A stretch of DNA of 64,000 nt, from positions 310,001 through 374,000 of the forward strand of contig NZ_JAIWNA010000001.1 of NCBI RefSeq assembly GCF_020216065.1, read 5' to 3'. The DNA comes from Nocardia rosealba (GTDB taxonomy: Bacteria > Actinomycetota > Actinomycetes > Mycobacteriales > Mycobacteriaceae). Below the pieces are notes generated by a model. The model saw only the letters and a program-made list of their open reading frames with translations. It did not search any database and had not been told where the DNA came from. Within the stretch, counting starts at the first letter, position 1. The number at the start of each line of letters is the position of its first letter. This document shows positions 17,151-25,907 of this stretch, piece after piece. Position numbers and translations under genes: made by a program.

Positions 17151-17360
17151 TCAGCGGGGGGCTGCCTCGGTGGTGAGCGATTTGAGCAGCTGCAGAACCT
17201 CGGACTCGCGGAATCGGCGGTGTCCGCCCGGCGTGCGCAGCGAACCGAGCCTGCCCGCATGGGCCCACCGAGTAACGGTCTTCGGGTCTACGTGGAACAT
17301 TGCGGCCACTTGGCCTGGTGTCAGCAGAGTGTCCTGGCCGCCGACGGTGATCGCAGTCAT
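17151..17360 (-). CDS. bldC: BldC-family MerR-like transcription regulator
   Basis: A 69-residue protein consisting of a single MerR-type winged helix-turn-helix domain: LLTPGQVAAMFHVDPKTVTRW, then the basic wing LRTPGGHRRFRESEV. It lacks a coiled-coil dimerisation tail. This is the size and sequence pattern of BldC, which binds direct repeats cooperatively and controls the onset of development in Streptomyces. The mycobacterial equivalent is a short MerR-like protein. A longer in-frame extension upstream has no coding character. It is divergent from the membrane-protein gene at 17514. Confidence 0.9.
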   Translation of the reverse strand: MTAITVGGQDTLLTPGQVAAMFHVDPKTVTRWAHAGRLGSLRTPGGHRRFRESEVLQLLKSLTTEAAPR

Positions 17361-17513
17361 AGCTAACCTCTCCGTTCTCGACAGTTCCCTCATCAGATGG
17401 CGCCATCGTCGCACTGCGACCCCCACGTAGTCGAACCACCTACAGTTGGTAAAGGGGAAGTAATAGACAAATGCCGCGAACGGGGCCGCGCGCGCCGGGG
17501 TTACCCTGTCAAG

Positions 17514-17828
17514 GTGAGTGAAGCAACTGGTCAGCAAGGTTCTGCGGGGAAGCGGCTGGCCCGCAACCTTGCCCTCTACACGCTGGCCCGGCTCGGGCTT
17601 GTCGTGGTGATCGCCGCGTTGATCGTCGGCGTCGCCAAGCTCATCGGGGTCGAGGTGCCGATCATCGTAGCGGCTCTGTTCGCGCTGATCGTCGCGATGC
17701 CGCTCTCGCTGACCCTGTTCAAGAAACTGCGCATGAAGGTGAACGAGGACATCGCCGTCGTCGACGAGCGCCGCCGCCAGGACAAGGCGCAGCTGCGGGC
17801 TCGTCTGCGGGGTGACGACGACGCGTGA
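17514..17828 (+). CDS. DUF4229-type small membrane protein
   Basis: A 104-residue protein starting at GTG 17514, with two hydrophobic helices at about 25-45 and 50-72 followed by a charged helical C-terminus ([17 protein letters not shown]). Length and order match Rv0531 of M. tuberculosis and the DUF4229 family of actinobacterial membrane proteins. Its stop overlaps the start of the PLP enzyme gene (GTGA), so they are probably co-translated. Function unknown. Confidence 0.75.
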   Translation: MSEATGQQGSAGKRLARNLALYTLARLGLVVVIAALIVGVAKLIGVEVPIIVAALFALIVAMPLSLTLFKKLRMKVNEDIAVVDERRRQDKAQLRARLRGDDDA

Positions 17829-18910
17829 AGTACCTCGACCGCAGTGCACCGCGTGACTGGGTCGACAACGCCGTGCGGCTGATCGACGCCGACGCCCAGC
17901 GTTCCGCCGACACCCACCTGTTGCGCTACCCGCTGCCCGCCGACTGGCCGGTGCAGCTATATCTCAAGGACGAATCCACCCACATCACGGGCAGTCTCAA
18001 GCACCGCCTGGCCAGATCGCTGTTCCTGTACGCGATCTGCAACGGCTGGGTCACCGAGGGGACGACGGTGGTCGAGGCGTCGTCAGGGTCGACGGCGGTG
18101 AGCGAGGCGTATTTCGCCAAGCTGCTCGGGCTCGATTTCGTGGCGGTGATGCCGGCGAGTACGTCGCCGCAGAAAATCGCGCTGATCGAAGCCCAGGGTG
18201 GCCGTTGCCATTTCGTCGAGCGGCCGCCGGAGATGTACTCCGAGGCCAAGCGGTTGGCCGCCGAATCGGGCGGGCACTTCATGGACCAGTTCACCCACGC
18301 CGAACGGGCGACGGACTGGCGCGGCAACAACAACATCGCCGAATCCATCTTCCAGCAGCTGGCTTTGGAACAGCACCCGATCCCGGAGTGGATCGTGGTC
18401 GGCGCCGGAACCGGTGGCACGAGCGCGACGATCGGTCGCTACATCCGCTACCGCAGGCACCCCACGCGCCTGGCCGTGGTCGACCCCGAGAACTCCGCGT
18501 TCTACGGCGGTTACGAGACCGGCGATGCCGGGTACGAGACCGGAATGCCTTCGCGTATCGAGGGAATCGGCCGCCCACGGGTTGAGCCGTCGTTCATCGG
18601 TCAGGTCGTCGACCGCATGATCGTGGTGCCCGACGCGGCCTCGATCGCGGCCACCCGGCACGCGAGCACCGCCCTCGGCCGACGTGTCGGTGGTTCGACG
18701 GGGACCAATCTGTGGGGCGCGTTCCACCTGGTCGCCGAACTGCTCGCGGCTGGACGTAGCGGCAGTGTCGTCACCCTGCTGTGCGACGGCGGCGACCGCT
18801 ACGCGGGCACCTACTTCGACGATGCCTGGGTCGAGAGTCAGCGCCTCGACCTGACCGGACCGAGCGCCGTCCTCGCCGAATTCGCCGCGACGGGTCGCTG
18901 GACCGGCTGA
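17825..18910 (+). CDS. PLP-dependent cysteine synthase/desulfhydrase family protein (Cds1-like)
   Basis: A 361-residue fold-type II PLP enzyme. The PLP lysine is Lys59 in [10 protein letters not shown]. The substrate loop is [15 protein letters not shown], the phosphate-binding loop is [15 protein letters not shown], and the serine/cysteine at the pyridine nitrogen lies near [14 protein letters not shown]. The N-terminal [19 protein letters not shown] and the overall length resemble mycobacterial Cds1 (Rv3684), an L-cysteine desulfhydrase that releases H2S, pyruvate and ammonia. A cysteine synthase cannot be excluded. It overlaps the upstream membrane-protein gene by 4 bases. Confidence 0.85.
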   Translation: MKYLDRSAPRDWVDNAVRLIDADAQRSADTHLLRYPLPADWPVQLYLKDESTHITGSLKHRLARSLFLYAICNGWVTEGTTVVEASSGSTAVSEAYFAKLLGLDFVAVMPASTSPQKIALIEAQGGRCHFVERPPEMYSEAKRLAAESGGHFMDQFTHAERATDWRGNNNIAESIFQQLALEQHPIPEWIVVGAGTGGTSATIGRYIRYRRHPTRLAVVDPENSAFYGGYETGDAGYETGMPSRIEGIGRPRVEPSFIGQVVDRMIVVPDAASIAATRHASTALGRRVGGSTGTNLWGAFHLVAELLAAGRSGSVVTLLCDGGDRYAGTYFDDAWVESQRLDLTGPSAVLAEFAATGRWTG

Positions 18911-18927
18911 TTTCCCACCCCGAACCT

Positions 18928-18955
18928 TGACAGTGGATGGCAGGTTTCACTGTCA
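18928..18955. promoter_or_regulatory. Dyad operator over a TTGACA promoter element
   Basis: TGACAGTG (18928-18935) and CACTGTCA (18948-18955) form a perfect 8-base inverted repeat with a 12-base spacer. The left arm overlaps TTGACA at 18927-18932, a good -35 element. The gene downstream starts 13 bases after the dyad. This suggests a repressor site; the regulator is unknown. Confidence 0.4.
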
Positions 18956-18967
18956 GGATCGTTGTTC

Positions 18968-19510
18968 ATGACGACCACCTATTACACGGCTTCCAGTCTC
19001 GACGGCTACATCGCCGACCCCGACAATTCGCTGGATTGGCTGATGGCGGTAGCCGATGCCGATCCGGCCACCGGGGATGTCGGCGTTTTCCTGGAAGGCG
19101 TCGGCGCCATGTGTCTCGGGTCGACCACCTACGAGTGGATGGTGAACAACAACCCGCCCGAGACCTGGCACGACGAGTACGGCGACCTGGCGACCTGGGT
19201 GTTCACCCACCGGGAACTGCCCCGGCTGCCCGGTGCGAACGTGCGTTTCGTCGCCGGCGAGGTGGGTCCGGTCCACGAGCAGATGACCGCGGCGGCCGCG
19301 GGTCGTGACATCTGGGTGATGGGTGGCGGCGACCTCGCCGGACAGTTCGCCGATGCGGGGCTGCTCGACGAGGTGATCGTCGGCGTCGCACCGGTGACTC
19401 TAGGTGGCGGCGCGCCCGTGCTCCCGCGCCGCATTCTGGCCGACCGGATGCGGCTGGTGGGAGTGGAGCACCTGGGCCAGTTCGCCAAGCTCGTCTACCA
19501 CCTGACCTGA
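18968..19510 (+). CDS. Dihydrofolate reductase-fold protein (RibD C-terminal type)
   Basis: A 180-residue protein of the dihydrofolate reductase-like/RibD-C family. It starts with TTYYTASSLDGYIADPDNSLDWL, with the conserved SLDGYIA motif. The nucleotide-binding WVMGGGDLAGQFADAGLLDE region (about residue 116) and the C-terminal APVTLGGGAPVLP motif match. Such stand-alone proteins are predicted NAD(P)H-dependent reductases with unknown substrates. It is not the folate or riboflavin enzyme by context. A dyad-controlled promoter lies directly upstream. Confidence 0.8.
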   Translation: MTTTYYTASSLDGYIADPDNSLDWLMAVADADPATGDVGVFLEGVGAMCLGSTTYEWMVNNNPPETWHDEYGDLATWVFTHRELPRLPGANVRFVAGEVGPVHEQMTAAAAGRDIWVMGGGDLAGQFADAGLLDEVIVGVAPVTLGGGAPVLPRRILADRMRLVGVEHLGQFAKLVYHLT

Positions 19511-19516
19511 TCTCGC

Positions 19517-19562
19517 TGTCAATTTTTGTTGACAACTCCCGGAATGTCAATCAAAATTGACA
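19517..19562. promoter_or_regulatory. Double palindromic operator before the HTH gene
   Basis: Two 18-base inverted repeats with identical arms TGTCAA-N6-TTGACA lie at 19517-19534 and 19545-19562, with centres 28 bases apart. The second ends two bases before the ATG at 19565, so a bound protein would block the ribosome site and probably the promoter. The spacers are AT-rich (TTTTTG and TCAAAA). Most likely the HTH protein encoded next binds here and represses its own operon. Confidence 0.6.
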
Positions 19563-19564
19563 GC

Positions 19565-19786
19565 ATGACCGATGCAACCACGCTCGCCGCCGCGGCGGGC
19601 AATCCCGATCCCTCGGTCGGTCTGCGCGCGGTGCTCGCCCTGCGCAGACTGGCCGACCGGCTCGAAACCATCCAGGTGGCCAATGCCCGCGCCAACGGTT
19701 GGTCGTGGCAGGCGATTGCCGACGCGCTCGAGGTGAGCAAGCAAGCGGTGCATCAGAAACACAACCGGAAGGGTGGCACCCGCTGA
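19565..19786 (+). CDS. Small helix-turn-helix regulator
   Basis: A 73-residue protein. The second half holds a helix-turn-helix: WSWQAIADALEVSKQAVHQK, like sigma-70 region 4/MarR-type HTHs that recognise DNA with SKQAVHQKH. The first half (VGLRAVLALRRLADRLE) is helical and may dimerise. ATG at 19565 follows a double palindrome. The stop overlaps the start of the Clp-N gene (TGATG). This HTH plus Clp N-domain pairing recurs in actinobacteria. Autoregulation is inferred from the operator. Confidence 0.8.
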   Translation: MTDATTLAAAAGNPDPSVGLRAVLALRRLADRLETIQVANARANGWSWQAIADALEVSKQAVHQKHNRKGGTR

Positions 19787-20367
19787 TGTTCGAGAAATTC
19801 ACCAAAGGCGCCAAGGTGGCCGTTGTCCTGGCGCAGGAAGAAGCCAAGGAACTGGGCGCCCAGCGAATCGGACCCGAACACGTCCTGCTCGGCGTGCTGA
19901 CCAACGCCGAGCCGCCGCTGCGCGCGGTTCTCGACGCCGACGGCATCACCGCCGAGGGTGTGCGCTCCACGCTCGCCGCACGGGCGAACGAAACCCCGCT
20001 CGGTGCTGACGACGCCGAGGCGTTGCGCTCCATCGGCATCGACCTCGACGCGGTGCGAGCCAGCGTCATCGAGAACTTCGGCCCGCAGGCGTGGGATCAG
20101 GCCGAACCCGAACCCAAGCGGGGGATCTTCGGCCGCGTGAAGGGCACCAACTGGGGCCATTTCCCGTTCTCGGCGCCCGCCAAGAAGTCGCTCGAGCTCG
20201 CCCTGCGCGAAGCACTGCGCCGCAAGGACCGTGAGATCGGCACCGCCCACCTACTGCTCGGCATTCTCCGCAGCGTCGATCCGGCGCAGGCCGATCTGCT
20301 CGGTGGCAGCGACGGCATCGCGACGTTGCGTGAGGACATTCACCGGATGCTCGACCGCGCCGCCTGA
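19786..20367 (+). CDS. Clp N-terminal repeat-domain protein
   Basis: A 193-residue protein built of two Clp-N repeats. The first, residues about 1-75, contains FTKGAKVAVVLAQEEAKELG and IGPEHVLLGVLT. The second, about 115-190, contains FSAPAKKSLELALREALRR and IGTAHLLLGILR. There is no AAA+ ATPase domain, so it is not an unfoldase itself. Clp-N domains bind adaptors, phospho-arginine or substrates. It may act as a decoy, adaptor or heat/oxidation-induced modulator of ClpC. It is co-translated with the small HTH regulator. Confidence 0.82.
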   Translation: MFEKFTKGAKVAVVLAQEEAKELGAQRIGPEHVLLGVLTNAEPPLRAVLDADGITAEGVRSTLAARANETPLGADDAEALRSIGIDLDAVRASVIENFGPQAWDQAEPEPKRGIFGRVKGTNWGHFPFSAPAKKSLELALREALRRKDREIGTAHLLLGILRSVDPAQADLLGGSDGIATLREDIHRMLDRAA

Positions 20368-20420
20368 ACTTGCCGCGCCGGACACACCGCGATGTCCGAT
20401 TTCGGGCCTAGCATGGGTCT

Positions 20421-20816
20421 ATGCAGCTAGCCATACGGTTGGTCATCAACGCCATAGCCATCTGGGCCGCGGCGGCGTGGATCGACAAGATCACTATTTC
20501 CGTGCCGCCGGAATGGTCCGATGAGTGGGGCAACTGGGGCAAGGCCCTGGTCATCCTCATCGTCGCGATCGTGTTCACCGCCGTGAACGCCGTCATCAAG
20601 CCGATCGTGAAACTTCTGTCCCTGCCGTTCGTGATCCTCACGCTCGGCCTGTTCCTGCTGGTGGTGAACGCGGCCATGCTGTGGCTCACCGCCAAGATCA
20701 CCGAACTCACCGACTACGGCCTGCGGGTCGACGGCTTCTGGGCAGCGGTGCTCGGCGGTGTCATCATCACGCTGGTGAACTGGGTGCTCGGCATCATCGT
20801 GCCCGACGGCGACTAG
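20421..20816 (+). CDS. Phage-holin-family-IV-like membrane protein
   Basis: A 131-residue protein with four hydrophobic helices (about residues 3-20, 42-62, 68-90 and 107-125). It has the pattern [22 protein letters not shown] typical of the YvlD/phage holin family 4 of small chromosomal membrane proteins. Despite the name, there is no phage context. Its stop overlaps the stop of menA (shared CTAG), so the two genes converge. Function in actinobacteria is unknown. Confidence 0.82.
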   Translation: MQLAIRLVINAIAIWAAAAWIDKITISVPPEWSDEWGNWGKALVILIVAIVFTAVNAVIKPIVKLLSLPFVILTLGLFLLVVNAAMLWLTAKITELTDYGLRVDGFWAAVLGGVIITLVNWVLGIIVPDGD

Positions 20817-21682
20817 CCGAAACCGACGGCCAGCGCGCTCAGCGCCGACCAGGCCAGCAGCGCCAGCCCGGAATCGCGCAGGGCGGGAATCAGTTCCAGC
20901 CCGCCCTTGCCCGTACGCACCGGGGCGTTGGCCCGGACTGCCAGCGGAATCGCGAGCAGTCCGGCCAGCGCCAGCGGCGTGCGGGCGATCAGCGCGAGAC
21001 TGATGACGAACGGCACGGCCAGCAGCACCAGGTGCAGGGTGCGGGTGCGCGCGTCACCGAGTTTCACGGCGAGGGTGACCTTCCCGGACTCGGTGTCGGT
21101 GGGAATGTCACGCAGGTTGTTGGCGACCAGCACGGCACTGGAGAACGCGCCGACCCCGATCGCGAGCAACAGACCCACCCAGTCGACCCGCTCCGCCTGC
21201 ACGAACTGGGTGCCCAGTACGGCGATCAGCCCGAAGAACACGAACACCGCGATCTCACCGAAACCGCTGTAGCCGTAGGGCTTGCTCCCACCGGTGTAGA
21301 ACCAGGCACCGGCCAGGCACAGCGCGCCGAGAAGTACCAGCCACCAGGCGGTGGTCGCGGCGAGCACGAGCCCGGCGACGGCCCCCACGGCGAGGCTCAC
21401 CACGGCGGCGGTGCGAACAGCGCTGGGAGAGGCCAGTTTCGACCCGACCAGTCGCAGCGGCCCAACCCGCTCGTCGTCGGTGCCGCGGATTCCGTCGGAG
21501 TAGTCGTTGGCGTAGTTCACCCCGACGATCAGGGCGAGCGAAACGAGCAGGGCCAGTAGTGCTTTCCACCAGACGGCGCCGTCGATCGAGGCGGCGGCAC
21601 CGGTGCCCGCCAGGACCGGGGCGATCGCGTTGGGCAGCGTCCGCGGCCGGGCGCCTTCGATCCATTCCGCAGCTGTAGCCAT
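20813..21682 (-). CDS. menA: 1,4-dihydroxy-2-naphthoate polyprenyltransferase
   Basis: MenA (289 aa) is a polytopic membrane enzyme that attaches the polyprenyl chain to 1,4-dihydroxy-2-naphthoate, giving demethylmenaquinone. The diphosphate/Mg-binding motif is [15 protein letters not shown] near residue 55. The second acidic motif is [14 protein letters not shown] near 187. About eight or nine hydrophobic helices are visible. It is the last of the minus-strand series menB, VOC protein, menE, SRPBCC protein, menA. Corresponds to Rv0534c. Confidence 0.95.
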   Translation of the reverse strand: MATAAEWIEGARPRTLPNAIAPVLAGTGAAASIDGAVWWKALLALLVSLALIVGVNYANDYSDGIRGTDDERVGPLRLVGSKLASPSAVRTAAVVSLAVGAVAGLVLAATTAWWLVLLGALCLAGAWFYTGGSKPYGYSGFGEIAVFVFFGLIAVLGTQFVQAERVDWVGLLLAIGVGAFSSAVLVANNLRDIPTDTESGKVTLAVKLGDARTRTLHLVLLAVPFVISLALIARTPLALAGLLAIPLAVRANAPVRTGKGGLELIPALRDSGLALLAWSALSALAVGFG

Positions 21683-21704
21683 GAATCGAAGCCTAGTCGC
21701 GTGT

Positions 21705-22169
21705 TCAGGACCCGGCTGATTCGGCGACCGTCTTCAATCGGGCCAGGCCCTTGTCGAAGTCCTTGCCGATCATGTTGTCGATCGGGAACACCTTGCCGAG
21801 CACACCCATCAGGCCCGAGTGGGTACCGGTCATCCGCCAGGTCACCTGGGTACCGCCGGGTACCGGATCGAGGGTGAAGGTGACCGTATTGGTTGCCTTG
21901 AACGGTTTCTCGAATTCCAGTTGCACGCCGACCTCGCGCTCGGCATCGGCTTTGATCTCCATCAGCCCGGCACCGGCCTTGCGGTTGCCGCGCCACGCGT
22001 ACCGCGCGCCGACACCGGATTCGGGACCGCTGTAGGTGCGGGCCAGCTGCGGGTCGGAATCCTCCCAGGGCGACCACAGCCGCCACTGCCGGAAGTCGTT
22101 GATGAAACCACGGATGCGTGCCGGCTCGGCGGCGATGGTCGCGCGCCTGCTCACCTCGAAGTCGCCCAT
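21705..22169 (-). CDS. SRPBCC-domain protein
   Basis: A 154-residue START/SRPBCC (polyketide cyclase-like) protein starting [14 protein letters not shown]. Features are the [19 protein letters not shown] segment, the [21 protein letters not shown] strands and a final helix ([12 protein letters not shown]). Such domains form a deep hydrophobic ligand pocket. An upstream in-frame extension lacks coding character. It sits between menE and menA, 23 bases from menA, so it is probably co-transcribed with them. A role in quinone or lipid handling is guesswork. Confidence 0.78.
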   Translation of the reverse strand: MGDFEVSRRATIAAEPARIRGFINDFRQWRLWSPWEDSDPQLARTYSGPESGVGARYAWRGNRKAGAGLMEIKADAEREVGVQLEFEKPFKATNTVTFTLDPVPGGTQVTWRMTGTHSGLMGVLGKVFPIDNMIGKDFDKGLARLKTVAESAGS

Positions 22170-22261
22170 GCGAGTGAGCCTAGAACCCGGCACCGACAAA
22201 TTCGCGGCATGCGGGCCGGTGTCATCGCGGCTGGTCGGCACCCACCCGTCGGCCGCAACGA

Positions 22262-23413
22262 CTATCCGGCCAGCAGGCGTGCCCGCACGGCCGCGCGATC
22301 GGGCTTACCGGGCCCACGCAGCGGAATCTCCTCGAGCACCACGAGTTCCCTCGGCGCCGCGATCGAGTCGAGCTCGGCCACGACGTGCGACCGGATCTCC
22401 TCCAGCGTGGGGGCGGCGCCTGCGTTCGGCACGATCGCCACGGCCACCCGCTGACCGAGCCGTTCGTCGGGCAACCCGAGCACGATGCATTCCCGGATCC
22501 CCGGATGAGTGGCCAGCACGGCCTCCACCACCTGCGGAATCACCAGCAGGCCACCGGTCATGATGGCCTCGTCGAGACGCCCGCTGATCGAGAGCTTGCC
22601 GTCTTCGAACGAACCCGCGTCCTCGGTGCGGAACCAGCCGGGTTCGGCGAAAGCGGGGTGATCGGGCAGATTGCGGTACCCGCGCGCGACCATCGCGCCG
22701 CCGAGCACCACCCGGCCGTCCTCGATGCGTACGCGGGTGCCGTCGAGCGGTACGCCGTCGTACACGCAGCCGCCGCACGTCTCGCTCATGCCGTAGGTGC
22801 GCACCACATTGATCCCGGCGTCGCGGGCCCGTTCGTACACCGGTGGCGGGGTGGCCGCCCCGCCGACCAGCACGGCGTCGAGCTCGCTGAGCGCCTTGGC
22901 CGCGATCGGCGAGTCAAGCGACTTGATGAGCTGGGTCGGGACGAGCGCGGTGTAGCGGCGCGGCCCGCGCATCGCACCGACCGCCCCGGCCAGCGCCTCC
23001 GGCAGGAATCCGCCCGATACGTCGAGCACGGTCGGCTCGGTGCCCGCGAGGATGCTGCGCAACAGCACCTGGATGCCCGCGATGTGATGGGTCGGCAGGG
23101 CAAGTAGCCAGCTGCCGGGTCCGCCGAGGCGCGCGTGGGTGGCGTTTCCGCTGGCCCGCAGTGCCTCGGCGCCGAGCAGCGCGCCCTTGGGGATGCCGGT
23201 GGTGCCCGAGGTCGTCACGACGAGCGCGACGTCGTCGTCGATCGGGTCGCCCGGCTTGAGCGCGTCGGAGAGTCGGCGTGCCTCGCGACGGTCGGTCGTC
23301 GGGATCGGCAGCCATGCCGGTCCGCTGCCGTCGAGGGCTTGCCGCAGATGGGGAAGTACTTCGCCGACACCGGAACCGGTGGGCATCTGCAGCGTCCGAA
23401 GGGTTCTGCTCAC
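22262..23413 (-). CDS. menE: o-Succinylbenzoate-CoA ligase
   Basis: MenE (383 aa) adenylates o-succinylbenzoate and forms the CoA thioester in menaquinone synthesis. The AMP-forming signatures are TSGTTGIPKG (residues about 69-78), YGMSE near 220, WFRTEDAG and GRLDE. The C-terminal lysine lies in LRGPGKPDRAAV. It is shorter at the N-terminus than general acyl-CoA synthetases, as usual for actinobacterial MenE. The GTG start follows GGAGGTGGTG. Located between the VOC gene and the SRPBCC gene on the minus strand. Corresponds to Rv0542c. Confidence 0.93.
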   Translation of the reverse strand: MSRTLRTLQMPTGSGVGEVLPHLRQALDGSGPAWLPIPTTDRREARRLSDALKPGDPIDDDVALVVTTSGTTGIPKGALLGAEALRASGNATHARLGGPGSWLLALPTHHIAGIQVLLRSILAGTEPTVLDVSGGFLPEALAGAVGAMRGPRRYTALVPTQLIKSLDSPIAAKALSELDAVLVGGAATPPPVYERARDAGINVVRTYGMSETCGGCVYDGVPLDGTRVRIEDGRVVLGGAMVARGYRNLPDHPAFAEPGWFRTEDAGSFEDGKLSISGRLDEAIMTGGLLVIPQVVEAVLATHPGIRECIVLGLPDERLGQRVAVAIVPNAGAAPTLEEIRSHVVAELDSIAAPRELVVLEEIPLRGPGKPDRAAVRARLLAG

Positions 23414-23645
23414 GCCACCACCTCCGGATACAGCAAGCTGTGCGACCTCACGACTTCGATCGTGTCATGCGTGCGACAAGACCCGGCCAACGGGTCGGTT
23501 TGCTCTGCGGGAAAAAGCCAGGCATAGCGTCTGCGATTCAGTAGATGGACAGAACTCGCTGCGCGGTCCGGACGTCGGCGGTCGGGCGCTTGCTCCCAGT
23601 CATCGTGCTCGGGCACGCGCGCATCGGCAAATCGGGCGACCCGGC

Positions 23646-24038
23646 TCACTCCGGCGACCAGCGCTGGTCGCGCCGGATGGGATGTTCGGCGGGCACCTCG
23701 ACCAGCACGATCGGCACGCCGTCGGGGTCGGCCACCCACATCTCCCACAGCCCCCACGGCTCGAGCACGGGTTCACGGACGATGGGAATTCCCTTCAGCG
23801 CCAGCTCCGCCGCCGCGTCGGACACGTCGCGCACCTGCAACCACAGCGCGCCGTCGAAGGTGCCCGGCTTTCCGCTGCCACCGTGCGCGGCGACCTCCAC
23901 CAGCGACTGCCCGGCGAAGAACACCGTGCCGCCCGGGTACTCCCTGGCGATCGCGAGACCGAGCCCGTCGCGGTAGAACGCGAGGGTGGCCGCATAGTCG
24001 CTGGGCCGCACGATGATCCGGCTGTTGAGAATTTCCAT
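23646..24038 (-). CDS. VOC-family (glyoxalase/bleomycin-resistance fold) protein
   Basis: A 130-residue protein of one vicinal-oxygen-chelate domain: RIIVRPSDYAATLAFYRDGLGL at the start, with a later PWGLWEMWVADPDGVPIVLVE strand containing the usual metal-ligand glutamate position. Function in this family ranges from glyoxalase to antibiotic binding and cannot be assigned. It starts 13 bases after the menB stop, so it is likely in the menB transcript. Confidence 0.82.
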   Translation of the reverse strand: MEILNSRIIVRPSDYAATLAFYRDGLGLAIAREYPGGTVFFAGQSLVEVAAHGGSGKPGTFDGALWLQVRDVSDAAAELALKGIPIVREPVLEPWGLWEMWVADPDGVPIVLVEVPAEHPIRRDQRWSPE

Positions 24039-24051
24039 CGCCCGTCCGTTC

Positions 24052-24945
24052 TCAGAAGTACCAGGGGTAGGGCGTCCAGTCGGGATCGCGCTTCTCCAGG
24101 AAGGCGTCGCGCCCTTCCACCGCTTCGTCGGTCATGTACGCCAGCCTGGTCGCCTCACCGGCGAACAGCTGCTGACCGACCAGACCATCATCGAGCAGGT
24201 TGAAGGCGTACTTCAGCATGCGCTGGGCCTGCGGCGATTTGCCGTTGATGTCGGCGGTCCACTCCAGCGCCACGTTCTCGAGCTCGTCGTGGTCGACGAC
24301 CTTGTTCACCGCGCCCATCTGATGCATCTCCTCGGCCGTGTACGGCCTGCCGAGGAAGAAGATCTCGCGCGCGAATTTCTGGCCGACCATCTTCGCCAGA
24401 TACGCGCTGCCGTAACCACCGTCGAACGAACCGACATCGGCGTCGGTCTGCTTGAACCGCGCGTGCTCGCGCGAGGCCAGCGTCAGGTCGCACACCACGT
24501 GCAGGCTGTGCCCACCGCCGGCCGCCCAGCCGTTCACCAGGGCGATTACCACCTTGGGCATGAACCGGATCAGCCGCTGCACCTCGAGGATGTGCAACCG
24601 GCCGGCACGCGCCTTGTCGACGGTGTCGGCGGTCTCGCCCTCGGCGTACTGGTAGCCGCTGCGGCCGCGGATGCGCTGGTCACCGCCGGAACAGAACGCC
24701 CAGCCACCGTCTTTCGGGCTCGGCCCGTTGCCGGTGAGCAGCACCGCACCCACGTCCGGCGACATGCGCGCGTGGTCGAGCGCGCGATACAGCTCGTCGA
24801 CGGTGTGCGGGCGGAAGGCGTTGCGCACCTCGGGCCGGTCGAAGGCCACGCGCACGGTGCCCTGTTCGACGTGCCGGTGATAGGTGATGTCGGTCAGGTC
24901 TTCGAACCCGGGGACGGGCCGCCACAGCTTCGGATCGAAAGTCAC
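24052..24945 (-). CDS. menB: 1,4-Dihydroxy-2-naphthoyl-CoA synthase
   Basis: MenB (297 aa) is a crotonase-fold enzyme that cyclises o-succinylbenzoyl-CoA. The N-terminal WRPVPGFEDLTDITYHR, the oxyanion-hole FCSGGDQRIRG segment, the NGWAAGGGHSLHVVCDL loop and the TDADVGSFDGGYGSA active-site region all match. The C-terminus YPWYF is typical. GTG at 24945 is chosen as start because upstream in-frame sequence is noncoding and overlaps the divergent promoter. Corresponds to Rv0548c. Confidence 0.95.
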   Translation of the reverse strand: MTFDPKLWRPVPGFEDLTDITYHRHVEQGTVRVAFDRPEVRNAFRPHTVDELYRALDHARMSPDVGAVLLTGNGPSPKDGGWAFCSGGDQRIRGRSGYQYAEGETADTVDKARAGRLHILEVQRLIRFMPKVVIALVNGWAAGGGHSLHVVCDLTLASREHARFKQTDADVGSFDGGYGSAYLAKMVGQKFAREIFFLGRPYTAEEMHQMGAVNKVVDHDELENVALEWTADINGKSPQAQRMLKYAFNLLDDGLVGQQLFAGEATRLAYMTDEAVEGRDAFLEKRDPDWTPYPWYF

Positions 24946-25086
24946 GACACCGATTATTGCCTTACCGTGTGGGGCGAGCCTACGAGGCGGTAACACCGCA
25001 GGTCGAGCGGTCGCGCGATCCTCGCGCGCGCGGGTGCGTATAGTTGCGCCTGCTCGTTCATCGAACCGATCCGGAGGAACCTGAAA

Positions 25087-25533
25087 GTGGTTGCAGCACT
25101 GTCTGAATCCCTGCTCGACGACGCCAAGCGTCCGGCTTTCCTTGCTGACGCCGTCGAGGTTCTCGACGCCGAGGTCTCGGACAAAGGTGGTGCGTCCGGC
25201 CTGGCCGTGAAGGGTGGATACGCGGCGGTCAAGAAGATCAGCCCCACCATCGTTCCCGACGCGCTGGCCTCGCTGGCGCCGAAGCTGCTCGACCAGCTCC
25301 AGCCGTACTGGGCCGAATTCACCGCCTCGGGCACCGGCACCTTCGCCGATCTGCTGAGCGCCAAGTCCGACGAGGTCGCCGAGTCGCTGCTGGCCGTCAC
25401 CGACGCCCGCGCCGAGGCGTCGACCCGTCCCGCGCTGCAGAAGGTGTACTCCTCGATGCGCGGTTCGGCCAAGAAGCACGTCATCGAGGCGCTGCCGCGC
25501 GTCGGCGATCTGGTGCAGAAGCACGCGGGCTGA
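25087..25533 (+). CDS. DUF6918-like protein
   Basis: A 148-residue soluble helical protein with a GTG start after CGGAGGAACC. Conserved-looking parts are AVKGGYAAVKKISPTIVPDA, LLDQLQPYWAEF and the tail GSAKKHVIEALPRVGDLVQ. This resembles the actinobacterial DUF6918 family, whose function is unknown. It diverges from menB, with about 140 bases between them. The gene ends just before a strong terminator. Confidence 0.7.
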   Translation: MVAALSESLLDDAKRPAFLADAVEVLDAEVSDKGGASGLAVKGGYAAVKKISPTIVPDALASLAPKLLDQLQPYWAEFTASGTGTFADLLSAKSDEVAESLLAVTDARAEASTRPALQKVYSSMRGSAKKHVIEALPRVGDLVQKHAG

Positions 25534-25552
25534 GTTTCCCGCACACACCGCG

Positions 25553-25590
25553 AAGGCCGGTGTGGTTCGTACGCGAACCACACCGGCCTT
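25553..25590. terminator. Strong intrinsic terminator after the DUF6918-like gene
   Basis: Perfect 17-base arms (25553-25569 and 25574-25590) with a TACG loop and a short T run (TTTCGC) after it. The symmetric arms could work in both directions. Confidence 0.85.
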
Positions 25591-25594
25591 TCGC

Positions 25595-25907
25595 ATGTCC
25601 TGTGACCACTGTCACCCCGAAGGATTCGCCGGATCCGTCCGCTACGGCCACGCCCGGTCGCGGGTAAATTCCGCCGCCGCGACTGTGAGCGAGATAACCG
25701 CGCCGGTAAACGGCGGGAAAATTGCGGGTTGCCGTGAATTATGGAGCGCGCGAGGATGCCGCGAACGATTGGCTACTGCCGACCGGAATCGATTACCGTG
25801 CCTCTCGAGCGGTTCGGAAAGAGGAATTGCTTGCTGCGGAAATCGCATCTTCCGCTGGGTACAGATGAAATGACTGCATTGCGCAGGTCGAAAGGAAGTC
25901 CGGTCAC
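25595..25907. other. 313-base intergenic region, no gene seen
   Basis: No reading frame with coding bias or a ribosome site is seen. The stretch is AT-richer than its surroundings, with repeated GATAACCG/GGTAAA-like words. It ends in the GAAAGGAAG ribosome site of the secreted protein gene at 25908, so it probably carries that gene's promoter and regulatory sites. Confidence 0.5.

Noticed and set aside
20421..20816. Prophage signal from the holin-like protein
   Set aside because: The family is mostly chromosomal and no other phage gene is nearby.
23410..23757. Minus-strand open frame ending in the menE start (GTGA overlap), 115 codons
   Set aside because: Its sequence is arginine/proline-biased like a wrong-frame product, there is no ribosome site, and the first part overlaps the VOC gene. 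The overlap with menE is probably chance.
25562..25873. Open frame of 103 codons between the DUF6918-like gene and the secreted protein
   Set aside because: It starts inside a terminator hairpin, has no coding bias and many Cys/Arg codons in odd places. Treated as intergenic.
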